A stretch of DNA of 34,479 bases from Spirochaetota bacterium (GCA_022711355.1 JAKLFE010000048.1:1-34479), one strand, 5' to 3'. Positions 22,094 to 29,782 are shown, counted from the first letter of the stretch. Made by a program: numbers and translations. The notes: a model not told the origin generated them from the letters alone.

Positions 22094-22996
22094 CTAGCGC
22101 CCCTGCCTCCGCATGCGCTCCTCTACCTGGGCGACGGTCCCTGAGAAGGGACCGGGCTTCTCCATCTTCATGCTCGTCAGCGCCGCCGCGTAGCGAGTCG
22201 CCTCGGCGACCCCGCTGCGCGCGCGCCGCGCGATGTAGGAGAGGAAGCAGGTGTCGCCCCGGCCCGCGCGGCCGTCGAGGCGGACCGGATCGAAGGGGGC
22301 GCGGAAGAAGTCCCGGCCGTCGTAGGCCAATACCTCGTCCTGCCTCGTGATGAGGATCTCCATGCCCGCGCCGGGCCCCTTCCCGCCCGCGGCTCCCCAG
22401 GCCGCGAGCATGCGGGCGGCCTTCTCGCGGTCCTCGGTGCCGGCTATCGCCTTGATCTCGACCGAGTCGGCCTTGAGGTAGCTGACGAAGGGCAGGTACT
22501 CCTCCTTGGCCGGCCAGTCGCGGAAGGCCACGTCGCCGCCCTCGAAGTAGCGGAGCACGGCCTGGAGGTCGAGGGCCACCTTGCCGCGGGCCGCGAGCTC
22601 GCGGATGGCCTCGTCGGGGACCTCGTCCTTGAAGAGGGCCGCGATGTGGTAGACGCCGGCCTCGGGCAGGGCCCTGATCTCCTCCATCGTGAAGGGATCG
22701 GCCCGCGACACCATCTTCAGCGTCCGCGCGTCGGGATCGGGGCTATGGAAGATGTTCTCGATCGAGGTCGTCGCCCGCGAGGGGAGGAAGCGGAGCTCGA
22801 CCCCCTCGCGGCCGAGGAGGGACACGGAGCCCCGGTCGGCCTCGGCCATCTTGGTGACGACGAGGACCTTCGCCCCGCTCCGCGCGGCCGCCACGGGGGA
22901 GAAGTAGGCCGCCCCGCCCACGAAGGGACTGCGCTCGCCCATCATGTCGCGGACGTCGTTGGTGATGTGGCCGATCGATACGATGTCGTACTTCAT
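22094..22996 (-). CDS. PfkB/ribokinase-family sugar (or nucleoside) kinase
   Basis: 300 residues, cytoplasmic. The N-terminal glycine motif (FVGGAAYFSPVAAARSG, 25-41) and the C-terminal signature region with catalytic base Asp248 (DGRAGRGDTCFLSYIARRA) are present. The anion-hole motif reads GRGD instead of the usual GAGD. The protein phosphorylates a hydroxyl of a sugar, nucleoside or inositol with ATP; the opening KYDIVSIGHITNDVRD resembles inositol and nucleoside kinases more than fructokinases. The start ATG at 22996 has AGGAAGGA upstream. A LacI-type site lies 49-62 bp before the start codon, which links expression to the LacI gene at 28206-29243. It is followed by the secreted phosphoesterase, probably in one transcript. 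Confidence 0.82.
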   Translation of the reverse strand: MKYDIVSIGHITNDVRDMMGERSPFVGGAAYFSPVAAARSGAKVLVVTKMAEADRGSVSLLGREGVELRFLPSRATTSIENIFHSPDPDARTLKMVSRADPFTMEEIRALPEAGVYHIAALFKDEVPDEAIRELAARGKVALDLQAVLRYFEGGDVAFRDWPAKEEYLPFVSYLKADSVEIKAIAGTEDREKAARMLAAWGAAGGKGPGAGMEILITRQDEVLAYDGRDFFRAPFDPVRLDGRAGRGDTCFLSYIARRARSGVAEATRYAAALTSMKMEKPGPFSGTVAQVEERMRRQGR

Positions 22997-23044
22997 TGCT
23001 GCGAATCCTTCCTGCCTGCGCCGCGCCCCTGCTCCGACGGGCTG

Positions 23045-23058
23045 CTAATACGTTTAAG
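23045..23058. promoter_or_regulatory. LacI-type operator upstream of the PfkB kinase gene
   Basis: CTAATACGTTTAAG shares the core ACGTTTAAG with sites at 28106-28119 and 29252-29265 and differs by few bases from the site at 29304-29317. The central CG is typical of LacI-family operators. Confidence 0.55.
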
Positions 23059-23127
23059 TCAGACGCGATCCGGGGACGCCGCCCCTCGGGCGTGAGGCGC
23101 CTCCCCCCCCCCGTCTGCCCCCGACGG

Positions 23128-23152
23128 CCCCGCCGCCCGGCGGGCGGCGGGG
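23128..23152 (-). terminator. GC hairpin after the ABC binding-protein gene
   Basis: CCCCGCCGCCC pairs perfectly with GGGCGGCGGGG around a GGC loop, 27 bp beyond the stop at 23179. No T run. It separates the ABC operon from the kinase/phosphoesterase pair. Confidence 0.5.
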
Positions 23153-23178
23153 GTCCGGGAGAGACGCGTTGCGCGATC

Positions 23179-24333
23179 CTACTTCTTCTTCAGCGAGAGC
23201 CAGAAATTGGTGACCTTGACCGTGTTCGGGTAGTTGTACTTCGCGTCCTCGGCCCAGAGCTTCATCTCGGAGAGGGGGGTCTTGCTCTTCGTGACCATGT
23301 CCGAGCGGGTCGGCCAGGAGCCTTCCACGTCGAAGGGCTTGTAGCCGTCGGCCTTGCCGTCGGCCTCGCCGGCCATGTAGCGGATGAGGAGCTTGGCCGC
23401 GTTCGGGTGCTGGCCGCCCTCGACCATGCACAGGTAGGCGGGGTTGCCCGTGCTCGAGCGGGGCTTGAGGGTGGTGACCGAGCCGAGCTTCAGGCCCTTG
23501 CTCTTGTCGCGGATCTTCGAGGAGGTGGCGATGCCGATGGGCGGGTTCTTCTGGCCGGCGGCGCCGATCGCGTCCACGACCTCCTGGTCGGAGTTCGTGA
23601 TGACGAGGTCGTTCGCGGCGAGGCGCTTGATGAACTCGTAGCCGGCGTTGGCCACCCCGGGGCTGAGCTTCAGGTCCTGGCCGAACTCGCGCTTGTAGTC
23701 GGCCGCCATCTCGGCGGAATTCTGGACGAAGCTGCAGAACAGGCCCAGGGTCTCGATGGCCGCCTGGGGGTTGGTCAGCATGATCTTGCCCTTCCACTCG
23801 GGCCGGGTGAGGTCCCACCAGCTGTCGATGGGGTCCTTGTCGTACACCTCGGTGTTGTAGAACACGAGCTTCATCTCGAGGTAGATGGCGAAGCCGGGCT
23901 GCTTGAACTGGGCGTCGACCTTGGCCCCGATGTCCTTGGGCACGTAGCTGTGGACCACGCCGCGGGCGTAGAAGTCGTTGGCCATGGTGCCGTCGGAGTC
24001 CTTGACGAAGATCACGTCGGCGTTCTTGATGCCGGCGGCGTTCTCGCGCTCGATCTTCTCGAAGATCTCCGTGTTGCGCATGTCGTAGGTCTCGACCTTC
24101 ACGCCGGGATACAGCTTCTCGAAGCCCGCCTTGACGTCCTTCGAGCGGCTGGACATGGAGTAGATGACGACCTTGCCCTCCTTCTTGGCGGCCTCGTAGA
24201 GCTGCTCCGCCGTATCGGGGGCGTCGAGGGCCGCCTTCTTGGCCCAGGCCGTGGAGACCTGGGCCCAGGCGCCGCCGGCCGCGAGGGAGAGGGACGCGAG
24301 CGCGACGAGCCTCGCGCGAGTGCGATTCATCAT
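23179..24333 (-). CDS. Periplasmic binding protein of an Fbp/Afu-type ABC transporter
   Basis: 384 residues. A signal peptide (MMNRTRARLVALASLSLAAGGAWAQ) directs it to the periplasm. The pattern EGKVVIYSMSSRSKDVKAGFEKLYPGVKVE is typical of cluster-D binding proteins (FbpA, AfuA, PotD, PhnS type). The WWDLTRPEWKGKIMLTNPQA block is also standard. I find no tandem-Tyr pair, which ferric-binding FbpA proteins use to hold iron, so an organic or phosphate ligand is more likely. In the AfuABC branch the ligands are hexose phosphates. Start is the first of two ATGs at 24333, with AGGAGG 6 nt upstream. It is the last gene of the LacI-HAD-permease-ATPase series. Confidence 0.87.
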   Translation of the reverse strand: MMNRTRARLVALASLSLAAGGAWAQVSTAWAKKAALDAPDTAEQLYEAAKKEGKVVIYSMSSRSKDVKAGFEKLYPGVKVETYDMRNTEIFEKIERENAAGIKNADVIFVKDSDGTMANDFYARGVVHSYVPKDIGAKVDAQFKQPGFAIYLEMKLVFYNTEVYDKDPIDSWWDLTRPEWKGKIMLTNPQAAIETLGLFCSFVQNSAEMAADYKREFGQDLKLSPGVANAGYEFIKRLAANDLVITNSDQEVVDAIGAAGQKNPPIGIATSSKIRDKSKGLKLGSVTTLKPRSSTGNPAYLCMVEGGQHPNAAKLLIRYMAGEADGKADGYKPFDVEGSWPTRSDMVTKSKTPLSEMKLWAEDAKYNYPNTVKVTNFWLSLKKK

Positions 24334-24351
24334 GCCGAACCTCCTTTGGAT

Positions 24352-24366
24352 CGAAAGATCGTTTCG
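24352..24366. promoter_or_regulatory. Inverted repeat ahead of the binding-protein gene
   Basis: CGAAA-GATCG-TTTCG in the 59-bp gap between the ATPase stop and the binding-protein start. It may form a small mRNA hairpin that sets the higher level usually needed for a binding protein, or be a weak operator. Confidence 0.3.
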
Positions 24367-24392
24367 CCGAACTGGATAACCCCGGCGCGCCC

Positions 24393-25535
24393 CTAGGCGA
24401 GGGCGCCGAGGGCGATGCGCCCGCTGGCCTTGTCGTAGACGTTGAGCTTGTCCTGCTGGAGCGAGAGCCAGGCTTCCTCGTCCTGGCCGAACTCCGCCTG
24501 GCCGATCACCTTGGCCATGATCGTGTCCCCGTTCACCGCCGCCTGGATGAGGGTCTCCGAGCCGGCGGGCAGGGCCGAGTAGATGCGGCAGCGCACGGCC
24601 CCGGGCGAGGGCTCCCTGCCCACGTGGACGTGCTCGGGCCGGACGGCGAGGATCGAGGCGGCCCCGCAGGAGGCCGGCTCGACGCCGATGGATCCGAAGC
24701 GCGCGTTGCGCGACGCCACGTTGCCCAGGGCCATCCGGCCGAGGACCGAGTCGACCACCATGGTGTCCCCGTCCCGCGAGCACTCGCAGCCGATGAAGTT
24801 GATCTTGGGATTGCCGATGAAGTCGGCGACGCGGATGTCCACGGGGTTGCCGTAGATGCCCTTGGGGGTATCGGCCTGCACGAGCCTGCCCTCGAAGAAC
24901 ACGGCGATCTTGGTGGACATGGTCAGGGCCTCGACCTGGTCGTGGGTGACGTAGACCACGGTGGTCTTGAGCTCCTGGTGGAGGCGCTTGAGCTCGGAGC
25001 GCATCTCGATGCGGAGCTTGGCGTCGAGGTTGGACAGGGGCTCGTCCAGGAGGAGGACCCGCGGCTCGGAGACGATGGAGCGGGCGATGGCCACGCGCTG
25101 CTGCTGGCCCCCGGAGAGCTCGGAGGGGTAGCGCTCGGCGAACTCCGCGATGTGGAGGCGTCCGAGGGCGCCCGTCACCTTCTCCTTGATGAGCGGCTTG
25201 GGCGCCTTCTTGATCTGCAGCCCGAAGGCGACGTTGTCGAAGACCGTCATGTGGGGCCACAGGGCGTAGCTCTGGAACACGAGGTTCACGCCCCGCTTGG
25301 CGGGGGGCAGGTTGAAGCTCACCTCCCCGTCGGCCGCGAGCTGCCCGCCGATCCTGAGCGTGCCCGAGCGCGGGGCCTCGAGGCCGGCGATCACGCGGAG
25401 GGTGGTGGTCTTGCCGCAGCCCGAGGGGCCGAGGAGGGTCATGAAGTCCCCGTCCTCGACGACGAGGTCCAGGTCCTTGAGCACGTGGACCTCGCCGTAA
25501 TACTTGTTGACCTTGGATATCTCGATGCGGCTCAT
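24393..25535 (-). CDS. ABC transporter ATPase (Fbp/Pot/MalK type)
   Basis: 380 residues. Walker A GPSGCGKTT (near 36-44), Q-loop VFQSYALWPHMTV, signature LSGGQQQR, Walker B VLLLDEP, D-loop SNLDAK and H-loop VYVTHDQ are all intact. The last 130 residues form the TOBE-type regulatory domain (ILAVRPEHVHVG...). It powers the fused permease encoded 5 bp upstream. The ribosome binding site is poor, so translation may be coupled to the permease stop. The typical length and C-terminal domain fit importers for iron, polyamines, sugars or sugar phosphates. Confidence 0.93.
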   Translation of the reverse strand: MSRIEISKVNKYYGEVHVLKDLDLVVEDGDFMTLLGPSGCGKTTTLRVIAGLEAPRSGTLRIGGQLAADGEVSFNLPPAKRGVNLVFQSYALWPHMTVFDNVAFGLQIKKAPKPLIKEKVTGALGRLHIAEFAERYPSELSGGQQQRVAIARSIVSEPRVLLLDEPLSNLDAKLRIEMRSELKRLHQELKTTVVYVTHDQVEALTMSTKIAVFFEGRLVQADTPKGIYGNPVDIRVADFIGNPKINFIGCECSRDGDTMVVDSVLGRMALGNVASRNARFGSIGVEPASCGAASILAVRPEHVHVGREPSPGAVRCRIYSALPAGSETLIQAAVNGDTIMAKVIGQAEFGQDEEAWLSLQQDKLNVYDKASGRIALGALA

Positions 25536-25540
25536 GGGAA

Positions 25541-27394
25541 TCAGCCCCCCAATCCTTTCGACATGTCGACCTTGCCGATCTTGGCGGCGAGGACGTAGAC
25601 GATCATGATGATCGCGACGATCACGGTGATGACGGCGTCCGAGAACTGGTGGTAGCCCCCCTCGGCGTAGGAGTAGGTCGCCGCGGCGAGGGTCTGGGTC
25701 GCCGGGGTCATGAGCAGGACGATGAGGTCGAGCTCCTTCATGGCGCTGATGAAGATCAGGATGAAGCCGCTCAGGAAGCCCTTGCCCGCCAGGGGCATGA
25801 CGATCTTCCGGAAGCGCCGGCCGAAGGAGGCCCCCTCCACCATGGCGGCCTCCTCGAGCTCGGTGCCGATCTGCATCATGTTGCTCGTGCCGGCCCGCAC
25901 GGAGAAGGGCAGGTACTTCACGACGCTGATGAGCACGAGGATGCCGAGGCTGCCGTAGAGGGCCGGGATGAAGAGCCGCGGCCGCGAGAACATGGAGAGG
26001 TAGATAGCGCCGAAGGCGATCGAGGGTATCAGGTAGGGCAGGAAGGATACCTGGTCGATGAGCCTGCCCGAGGCCTTCTTCCTGCCGCGCGAGATCACGT
26101 AGCCCAGGACGAGGCCGACGAAGGTCGCGATCACCGAGGCCGCGAGCACGAGCTTCATCGTGGTGCCCAGCGCCCTCCAGATCGCCGCGTTGCGGAAGAT
26201 CCCGCTCTCCCCCTCGGCGATGGAAGGCTTGGAGGCGCCGGCCCAGTAGTGGAGGGTCAGGTTGTCGAGGCGGTAGATCCCGTCGCGCTCGAGGAAGGAC
26301 TCCAGGAGGAGGACCGCGACCGGGAAGATGATGGCCACGACCATGAAGGCGACGAGGGCGGCCAGGATGGGCCTGCGCCACTTCCCCAGGCTCACCAGGT
26401 TCTTGCGCGTGCCCTTGCCGCCGATCGTCGTGTAGCTCTTGCGCTTGCCGATCATCGCCTGGTTCAGGTACACGGTGAATACGGCTATGAGGATTAGCAC
26501 GAGGCTGAGGATGTAGGCCTGGACGGTCTGGCGGTTGCGGACGCTGGCGTAGAGCATCGTGGAGATCGTGTAGTAGTTCACCTTGAGGCCGAGGAAGGCC
26601 GGCACGCCGAAGGTGCCGATGGCCCGCGAGAAGGTGAGGATGAAGGCCGAGAGCACGGCGGGCAGGACGAGGGGGAAGGTGATCCTGCGCAGGATCGTGA
26701 GGCGGCTCGCGCCCGCGATCTCGCCCATCTCCTCGAGGTCCCCGCCGATGGAGGAGAGGGCCGAGGAGATGAGGAGGTAGGCGAAGGCGTAGTAGTGGAT
26801 CGACAGGGTGAGGACCGTCGGCACGAAGCCGTAGGCGAGCCAGTCGGGGGGGCTCCAGCCGAAGATGGCCGCGAGGAAGCCGGGATTGCCGCCCACGCGC
26901 TCGTTCTTGAAGACCGTGATCCAGGCCAGGGCCTTGTACCAGGAGGGCAGCATGTAGGGCACGAGGACGAGGAAGGAGAAGAAGCCGCGGCAGGGCAGGT
27001 CGGTCCTCGTGACGAGCCAGGCGATCAGGCCCCCGAGGAGGAGGGACAGGGCCGAGACGCAGAGCGCCACCGAGAGGGAGTTGGCCAGGGGCTCCCAGAG
27101 CATGGCCCGGGCCGTGTCGCCCGAGAACATGGCCTTCCAGTGGTAGGTCGTGAAGGCGCCGGGCACGGCTCCCTCGACGAGCCGCGAGTCCTTGGGCTGC
27201 CAGCGGAAGGTCGTGCCCACGATCTCGCCGAGGGGGACCACGATGAGGTAGACGAGGACGACGATCGACACGAGGCTGATGACGTTGTACGGATTCGTGA
27301 ACAGGGAGACGAGCACGTTGCGCGCCTTCGTGAGGCCCCTGCCCCTCCCGAGGCCGGCCGGGGACGGGGCCGCGGCGGATTTCGTTTCGCTCAT
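25541..27394 (-). CDS. ABC transporter permease, two fused units (FbpB/AfuB type)
   Basis: 617 residues with about 12 membrane helices, a tandem fusion of two BPD_transp_1 permease domains. Each half carries an EAA loop for the ATPase: EMGEIAGASRLTILRRITFPLVLPA in the first and EEAAMVEGASFGRRFRKIVMPLAG in the second. This one-gene double permease is typical of FbpB, AfuB and PhnU-like systems and differs from the two separate permeases of most sugar importers. The ATG at 27394 overlaps the HAD stop by ATGA and has AGGAG upstream, so the two genes are translationally coupled. Together with the ATPase and binding protein it makes a complete importer. Confidence 0.93.
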   Translation of the reverse strand: MSETKSAAAPSPAGLGRGRGLTKARNVLVSLFTNPYNVISLVSIVVLVYLIVVPLGEIVGTTFRWQPKDSRLVEGAVPGAFTTYHWKAMFSGDTARAMLWEPLANSLSVALCVSALSLLLGGLIAWLVTRTDLPCRGFFSFLVLVPYMLPSWYKALAWITVFKNERVGGNPGFLAAIFGWSPPDWLAYGFVPTVLTLSIHYYAFAYLLISSALSSIGGDLEEMGEIAGASRLTILRRITFPLVLPAVLSAFILTFSRAIGTFGVPAFLGLKVNYYTISTMLYASVRNRQTVQAYILSLVLILIAVFTVYLNQAMIGKRKSYTTIGGKGTRKNLVSLGKWRRPILAALVAFMVVAIIFPVAVLLLESFLERDGIYRLDNLTLHYWAGASKPSIAEGESGIFRNAAIWRALGTTMKLVLAASVIATFVGLVLGYVISRGRKKASGRLIDQVSFLPYLIPSIAFGAIYLSMFSRPRLFIPALYGSLGILVLISVVKYLPFSVRAGTSNMMQIGTELEEAAMVEGASFGRRFRKIVMPLAGKGFLSGFILIFISAMKELDLIVLLMTPATQTLAAATYSYAEGGYHQFSDAVITVIVAIIMIVYVLAAKIGKVDMSKGLGG

Positions 27395-28209
27395 CGCATG
27401 CTCCTGTGCGCGCCCTCGGCCGCGGCGCCCGCGGCGCCCGCGGCGCCGGCCGGGCCCGCGCCGAGCCCGTCGAGGATGGGCGCTATCTCGCCGAGCTCGC
27501 CGACGACGTAGTCCGGCCGGGGGCAGCCCGGCGGCAGGGCGCTGTCGCGCCCCGCCGTCATGAAGGACTTGATCTGGAAGGCGAGGGCGTAGCCCGCGGC
27601 CTTCGCTCCCGAGACGTCCCGGGACACCGTGTCTCCCACGTAGGCGGCCCGCTCGGGGGCGACGCCGAGGCGGCACAGGGCCTCGAGGAAGATGCGCGGG
27701 TCGGGCTTGCGGATCCCCGAGACGCAGGAAAGGCAGAGGCAGTCGAAGTAGTCCCTGATCCCGTAGCCGCCGAGGGTGGCGAGGACCTGGCTCTCGCTCG
27801 AGGTGTTGCTGATGACGCCGAGGCGGAAGCCCCGGACCTTGAGGGCCTCGAGGCTCTCCCGCGCGTCCGGCCTGAGCTCGCGGCTATGGAACTCGGTCTC
27901 CCAGATCAGGGCCAGGCCCTCGGCGACGCGGTCTATCTCGGCCCGGGGGAGATCGAACTCGCGGAGGTACCACTCGGCCCAGACCCGGTTCGCGGGGGCC
28001 TCGGTCATGGTCCGCTCGCTCCAGGCGCGGTAGGCGAGGTAGCCCCGCTCGATGGCCTTGAGGAGGGCCTCGGGCTCGGCTTCGAGCTCGAGGCCTTCCT
28101 TTTTAAGAAAACGTTTAAGCGAGACGCAGGCTGCGAGGCGCGACTCGGGGCTGTAGCGCACGTCCTCGAGGGTGCCGCCGAGGTCGAAGAGGACCGCGTC
28201 GATCCTCAT
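27391..28209 (-). CDS. HAD-family hydrolase (phosphatase)
   Basis: 272 residues, cytoplasmic. Motif I is VLFDLGGTLEDV (nucleophile Asp9; the +2 acid is Gly, as in the DxGGT subgroup of class IA HADs, where the general acid is supplied differently or activity is weaker). Motif II VISNTSSES, motif III with Lys in IRKPDPRIF and motif IV YVGDTVSRDVSGAKAAG are intact, with a helical cap between about 20 and 100. It probably removes phosphate from a small metabolite. Its start overlaps the LacI stop and its stop overlaps the permease start, both by ATGA, so all three are one operon. A LacI-type site lies inside the gene at 28106-28119. A phosphatase co-transcribed with an Afu-type importer suggests the imported ligand carries phosphate. 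Confidence 0.87.
   Translation of the reverse strand: MRIDAVLFDLGGTLEDVRYSPESRLAACVSLKRFLKKEGLELEAEPEALLKAIERGYLAYRAWSERTMTEAPANRVWAEWYLREFDLPRAEIDRVAEGLALIWETEFHSRELRPDARESLEALKVRGFRLGVISNTSSESQVLATLGGYGIRDYFDCLCLSCVSGIRKPDPRIFLEALCRLGVAPERAAYVGDTVSRDVSGAKAAGYALAFQIKSFMTAGRDSALPPGCPRPDYVVGELGEIAPILDGLGAGPAGAAGAAGAAAEGAHRSMR
28106..28119. promoter_or_regulatory. LacI-type site inside the HAD gene
   Basis: AGAAAACGTTTAAG. Thirteen bases (GAAAACGTTTAAG) are identical to the site over the lacI transcription start at 29253-29265, although here they also encode part of a Lys/Leu/Phe-containing stretch. It may be a roadblock or loop operator about 1.1 kb downstream of the promoter. Confidence 0.5.
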
Positions 28210-29243
28210 CGGGAGGCCCCCTCGCCCGCCCCGGAGCGGGGCGCGACGCAGCTGCCGCGGACCACGAGGCTCGGCTTGACCACGCGGCGGTGCTTGATCC
28301 CCGCGAGCTCCTCGCTCATGGCCTCGCAGAGGAGCTCGACCGCGAGGGCTCCCATCTCGAACTTGGGCTGGGCGACCGTGGTCAGGTCGACCGTGGGCAG
28401 GGAGGCGAACATGATGTCGTCGTAGCCCACGAGGGAGAGGTCGCCGGGGATCGCGATGCCGCGCATCGCGGCGGCGCGCATGACGCCGAGGGCCACCATG
28501 TCGCTCGAGGCGTAGATGGCCGTCGGCATCCGGCCCGAGCCGAAGGCCTCGAGGGCGGCCTGGCAGCCGTAGTCGATGCCCTCGGCCGCGCCCTCGGGGG
28601 CGATGGAGGCACGGGGCTCGAGGCCGCGCGCCTCCATGGCCTCGCGGTAGCCCTCGACCCGGTCCTTCTTGGTCTTGGTCCGGTAGTTGTCGCAGAGCAT
28701 GAGGATGTCCCGGTGCCCGAGGGAGGCGATGTGGCCCACCGCGAGGGCGGAGCCGAGCTTGTTGTCGTTCGCCACGTAGTTGTCCATGCTGTCGTTGACC
28801 TTGCCGCCGATGAACACGAGGGGCACCTGGGCCTTGGTGAGGGCGAGGATGTGGCTCGCGTCGTTGTCCACCGGCGCCACGATGATGCCCCTGGCCCGGT
28901 TCTCCATGAGGGTCCTCACGTAGGAGACCTCGAACTCGGTCCTGCGGTTCGTGTCGCAGAGGAAGAGATTGAAGCCGCGGCGCTTGGCCTCGGCGTCGAT
29001 GCCCTTGAAGATCTCGGCGTAGATGGGGGTGGAGATGTCGGGGATGAGGAGCCCGAGGATGTCGCTCGTCTTCTTGACGAGGTTGCGGGCGAGGGCGTTG
29101 GGCGTGTAGCCCATCTCCGCGCTGATCCGCACGATCCGGGCCCTCGTCTCCTCGCCTATGTCCGTGTAGCCGTTCAGGGCCTTGGAAACGGCTGCGGGCG
29201 AGACGCCGGCCGCCTGGGCTATGGTCTTGATGGTCACATTCAT
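28206..29243 (-). CDS. LacI/GalR-family transcriptional regulator
   Basis: 345 residues. The N-terminal LacI helix-turn-helix and hinge are clear: TIKTIAQAAGVSPAAVSKALNGYTDIGEETRARIVRISAEMGYTPNALARNL. The periplasmic-binding-like effector domain follows (ILGLLIPDISTPIYAEIFKGI..., RGIIVAP, PLVFIGG, GYREAMEARG, AIYASSDMVALGVMRAA, LSLVGYDDI). It is first in its operon. It probably represses its own promoter (29268-29296) through two sites, one over the transcription start and one upstream of -35. Similar sites in the HAD gene and before the PfkB gene indicate a local regulon. Effector unknown; a sugar or sugar phosphate is usual for the family. The ribosome binding site is weak (GGAAC). Confidence 0.92.
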   Translation of the reverse strand: MNVTIKTIAQAAGVSPAAVSKALNGYTDIGEETRARIVRISAEMGYTPNALARNLVKKTSDILGLLIPDISTPIYAEIFKGIDAEAKRRGFNLFLCDTNRRTEFEVSYVRTLMENRARGIIVAPVDNDASHILALTKAQVPLVFIGGKVNDSMDNYVANDNKLGSALAVGHIASLGHRDILMLCDNYRTKTKKDRVEGYREAMEARGLEPRASIAPEGAAEGIDYGCQAALEAFGSGRMPTAIYASSDMVALGVMRAAAMRGIAIPGDLSLVGYDDIMFASLPTVDLTTVAQPKFEMGALAVELLCEAMSEELAGIKHRRVVKPSLVVRGSCVAPRSGAGEGASR

Positions 29244-29251
29244 AGGTGTTC

Positions 29252-29265
29252 CGAAAACGTTTAAG
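29252..29265. promoter_or_regulatory. LacI-type operator over the lacI transcription start
   Basis: CGAAAACGTTTAAG, immediately after the lacI -10 element. Its centre is 52 bp (five helical turns) from the centre of the site at 29304-29317, good geometry for cooperative binding or looping. Confidence 0.65.
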
Positions 29266-29267
29266 TA

Positions 29268-29296
29268 AGTATAGACCCGGTTTTTCTACTTGTCAA
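29268..29296 (-). promoter_or_regulatory. Strong sigma-70-type promoter of the lacI-HAD-ABC operon
   Basis: TTGACA (29291-29296), 17-bp spacer, TATACT (29268-29273), the best -35/-10 match in the window. Transcription should start near 29261, inside the operator at 29252-29265. Confidence 0.82.
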
Positions 29297-29318
29297 CGAA
29301 AAAGTAATACGTTTTAGT
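29290..29318 (+). promoter_or_regulatory. Candidate slyX promoter, back-to-back with the lacI promoter
   Basis: TTGTCA (29290-29295), 17-bp spacer, TTTAGT (29313-29318) on the plus strand. Its -35 overlaps the lacI -35 and its -10 overlaps the LacI-type site at 29304-29317. Confidence 0.45.
29304..29317. promoter_or_regulatory. LacI-type operator between lacI and slyX
   Basis: GTAATACGTTTTAG. The left half is nearly that of the kinase-gene site (TAATACG). The same stretch also forms AATAC-GTTTTA-GTATT (29306-29321). Confidence 0.5.
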
Positions 29319-29364
29319 ATTGTTCGCGTGGTGAAGGACGATTCACCCATCGCGAAGGGGCAGC

Positions 29365-29586
29365 ATGGCGGATTCAGAGGGCGCGAGCGAGCGAAGGCTG
29401 GCGGAGCTCGAGATGCGGATAACCTATCAGGAAAGGACCATCGAGGAGCTCGGGGGCCAGGTCTTCGACCAGGCTCGCCGCCTCGAAGGGGCGGAGAAGC
29501 TCCTGCGCGATATGGCGGAGAAGCTCAAGGAGCTGGCGGGAGACGGCTCCCCCCTCCCCACCAACGAGCGTCCTCCTCACTACTGA
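29365..29586 (+). CDS. slyX: SlyX-family coiled-coil protein
   Basis: 73 residues. Heptad-rich helix RRLAELEMRITYQERTIEELGGQVFDQARRLEGAEKLLRDMAEKLKEL, then a short proline-containing tail ending NERPPHY. Both the I-T-x-Q-E-x-T-I-E-E-L core and the PPHY ending are SlyX hallmarks. SlyX proteins are short coiled coils of unknown biochemical role, often near slyD in proteobacteria; no slyD is here. AAGGGG precedes the ATG. It is divergent from lacI and shares promoter DNA with it. Confidence 0.85.
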   Translation: MADSEGASERRLAELEMRITYQERTIEELGGQVFDQARRLEGAEKLLRDMAEKLKELAGDGSPLPTNERPPHY

Positions 29587-29679
29587 GGGCTCTGGCCCCG
29601 CGAGGCCGTGGCGGCGGCGGCTCGGTCCGCCTCCGGGCGGGGCGCTCGGCCTGGGGCTCTGTCCCCGGATTCCGCAGGC

Positions 29680-29704
29680 CCCGGGGGCCGGCGCGGCCCC
29701 CGGG
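29680..29704 (+). terminator. GC hairpin between slyX and the helicase gene
   Basis: CCCGGGGGCC pairs perfectly with GGCCCCCGGG around loop GGCGC, 94 bp after the slyX stop. No T run follows. Confidence 0.5.
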
Positions 29705-29751
29705 AGCCGGGCCTCTCCCCCTCCCCCTATAATAAAGCCCGCGATTTCGCT

Positions 29752-29764
29752 ATGCTATAAGCAT
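29752..29764. promoter_or_regulatory. Palindrome in the helicase gene leader
   Basis: ATGCT-ATA-AGCAT, perfect 5-3-5 inverted repeat, 19 bp before the GTG start. It contains a possible -10 (TATAAG at 29756-29761); another -10-like TATAAT is at 29728-29733. No clear -35 for either. Confidence 0.3.
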
Positions 29765-29782
29765 CTTTCCCCTATACCGAGC

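Noticed and set aside
23179..25535. Ferric-iron importer as the function of the ABC genes
   Set aside because: The FbpB-type permease allows it, but the binding protein lacks a tandem Tyr pair and the operon has LacI, HAD and kinase partners instead of Fur-type signals.
29728..29733. TATAAT as promoter of the helicase gene
   Set aside because: No acceptable -35 at 16-18 bp; kept only as a possible -10 in the note for the leader palindrome.
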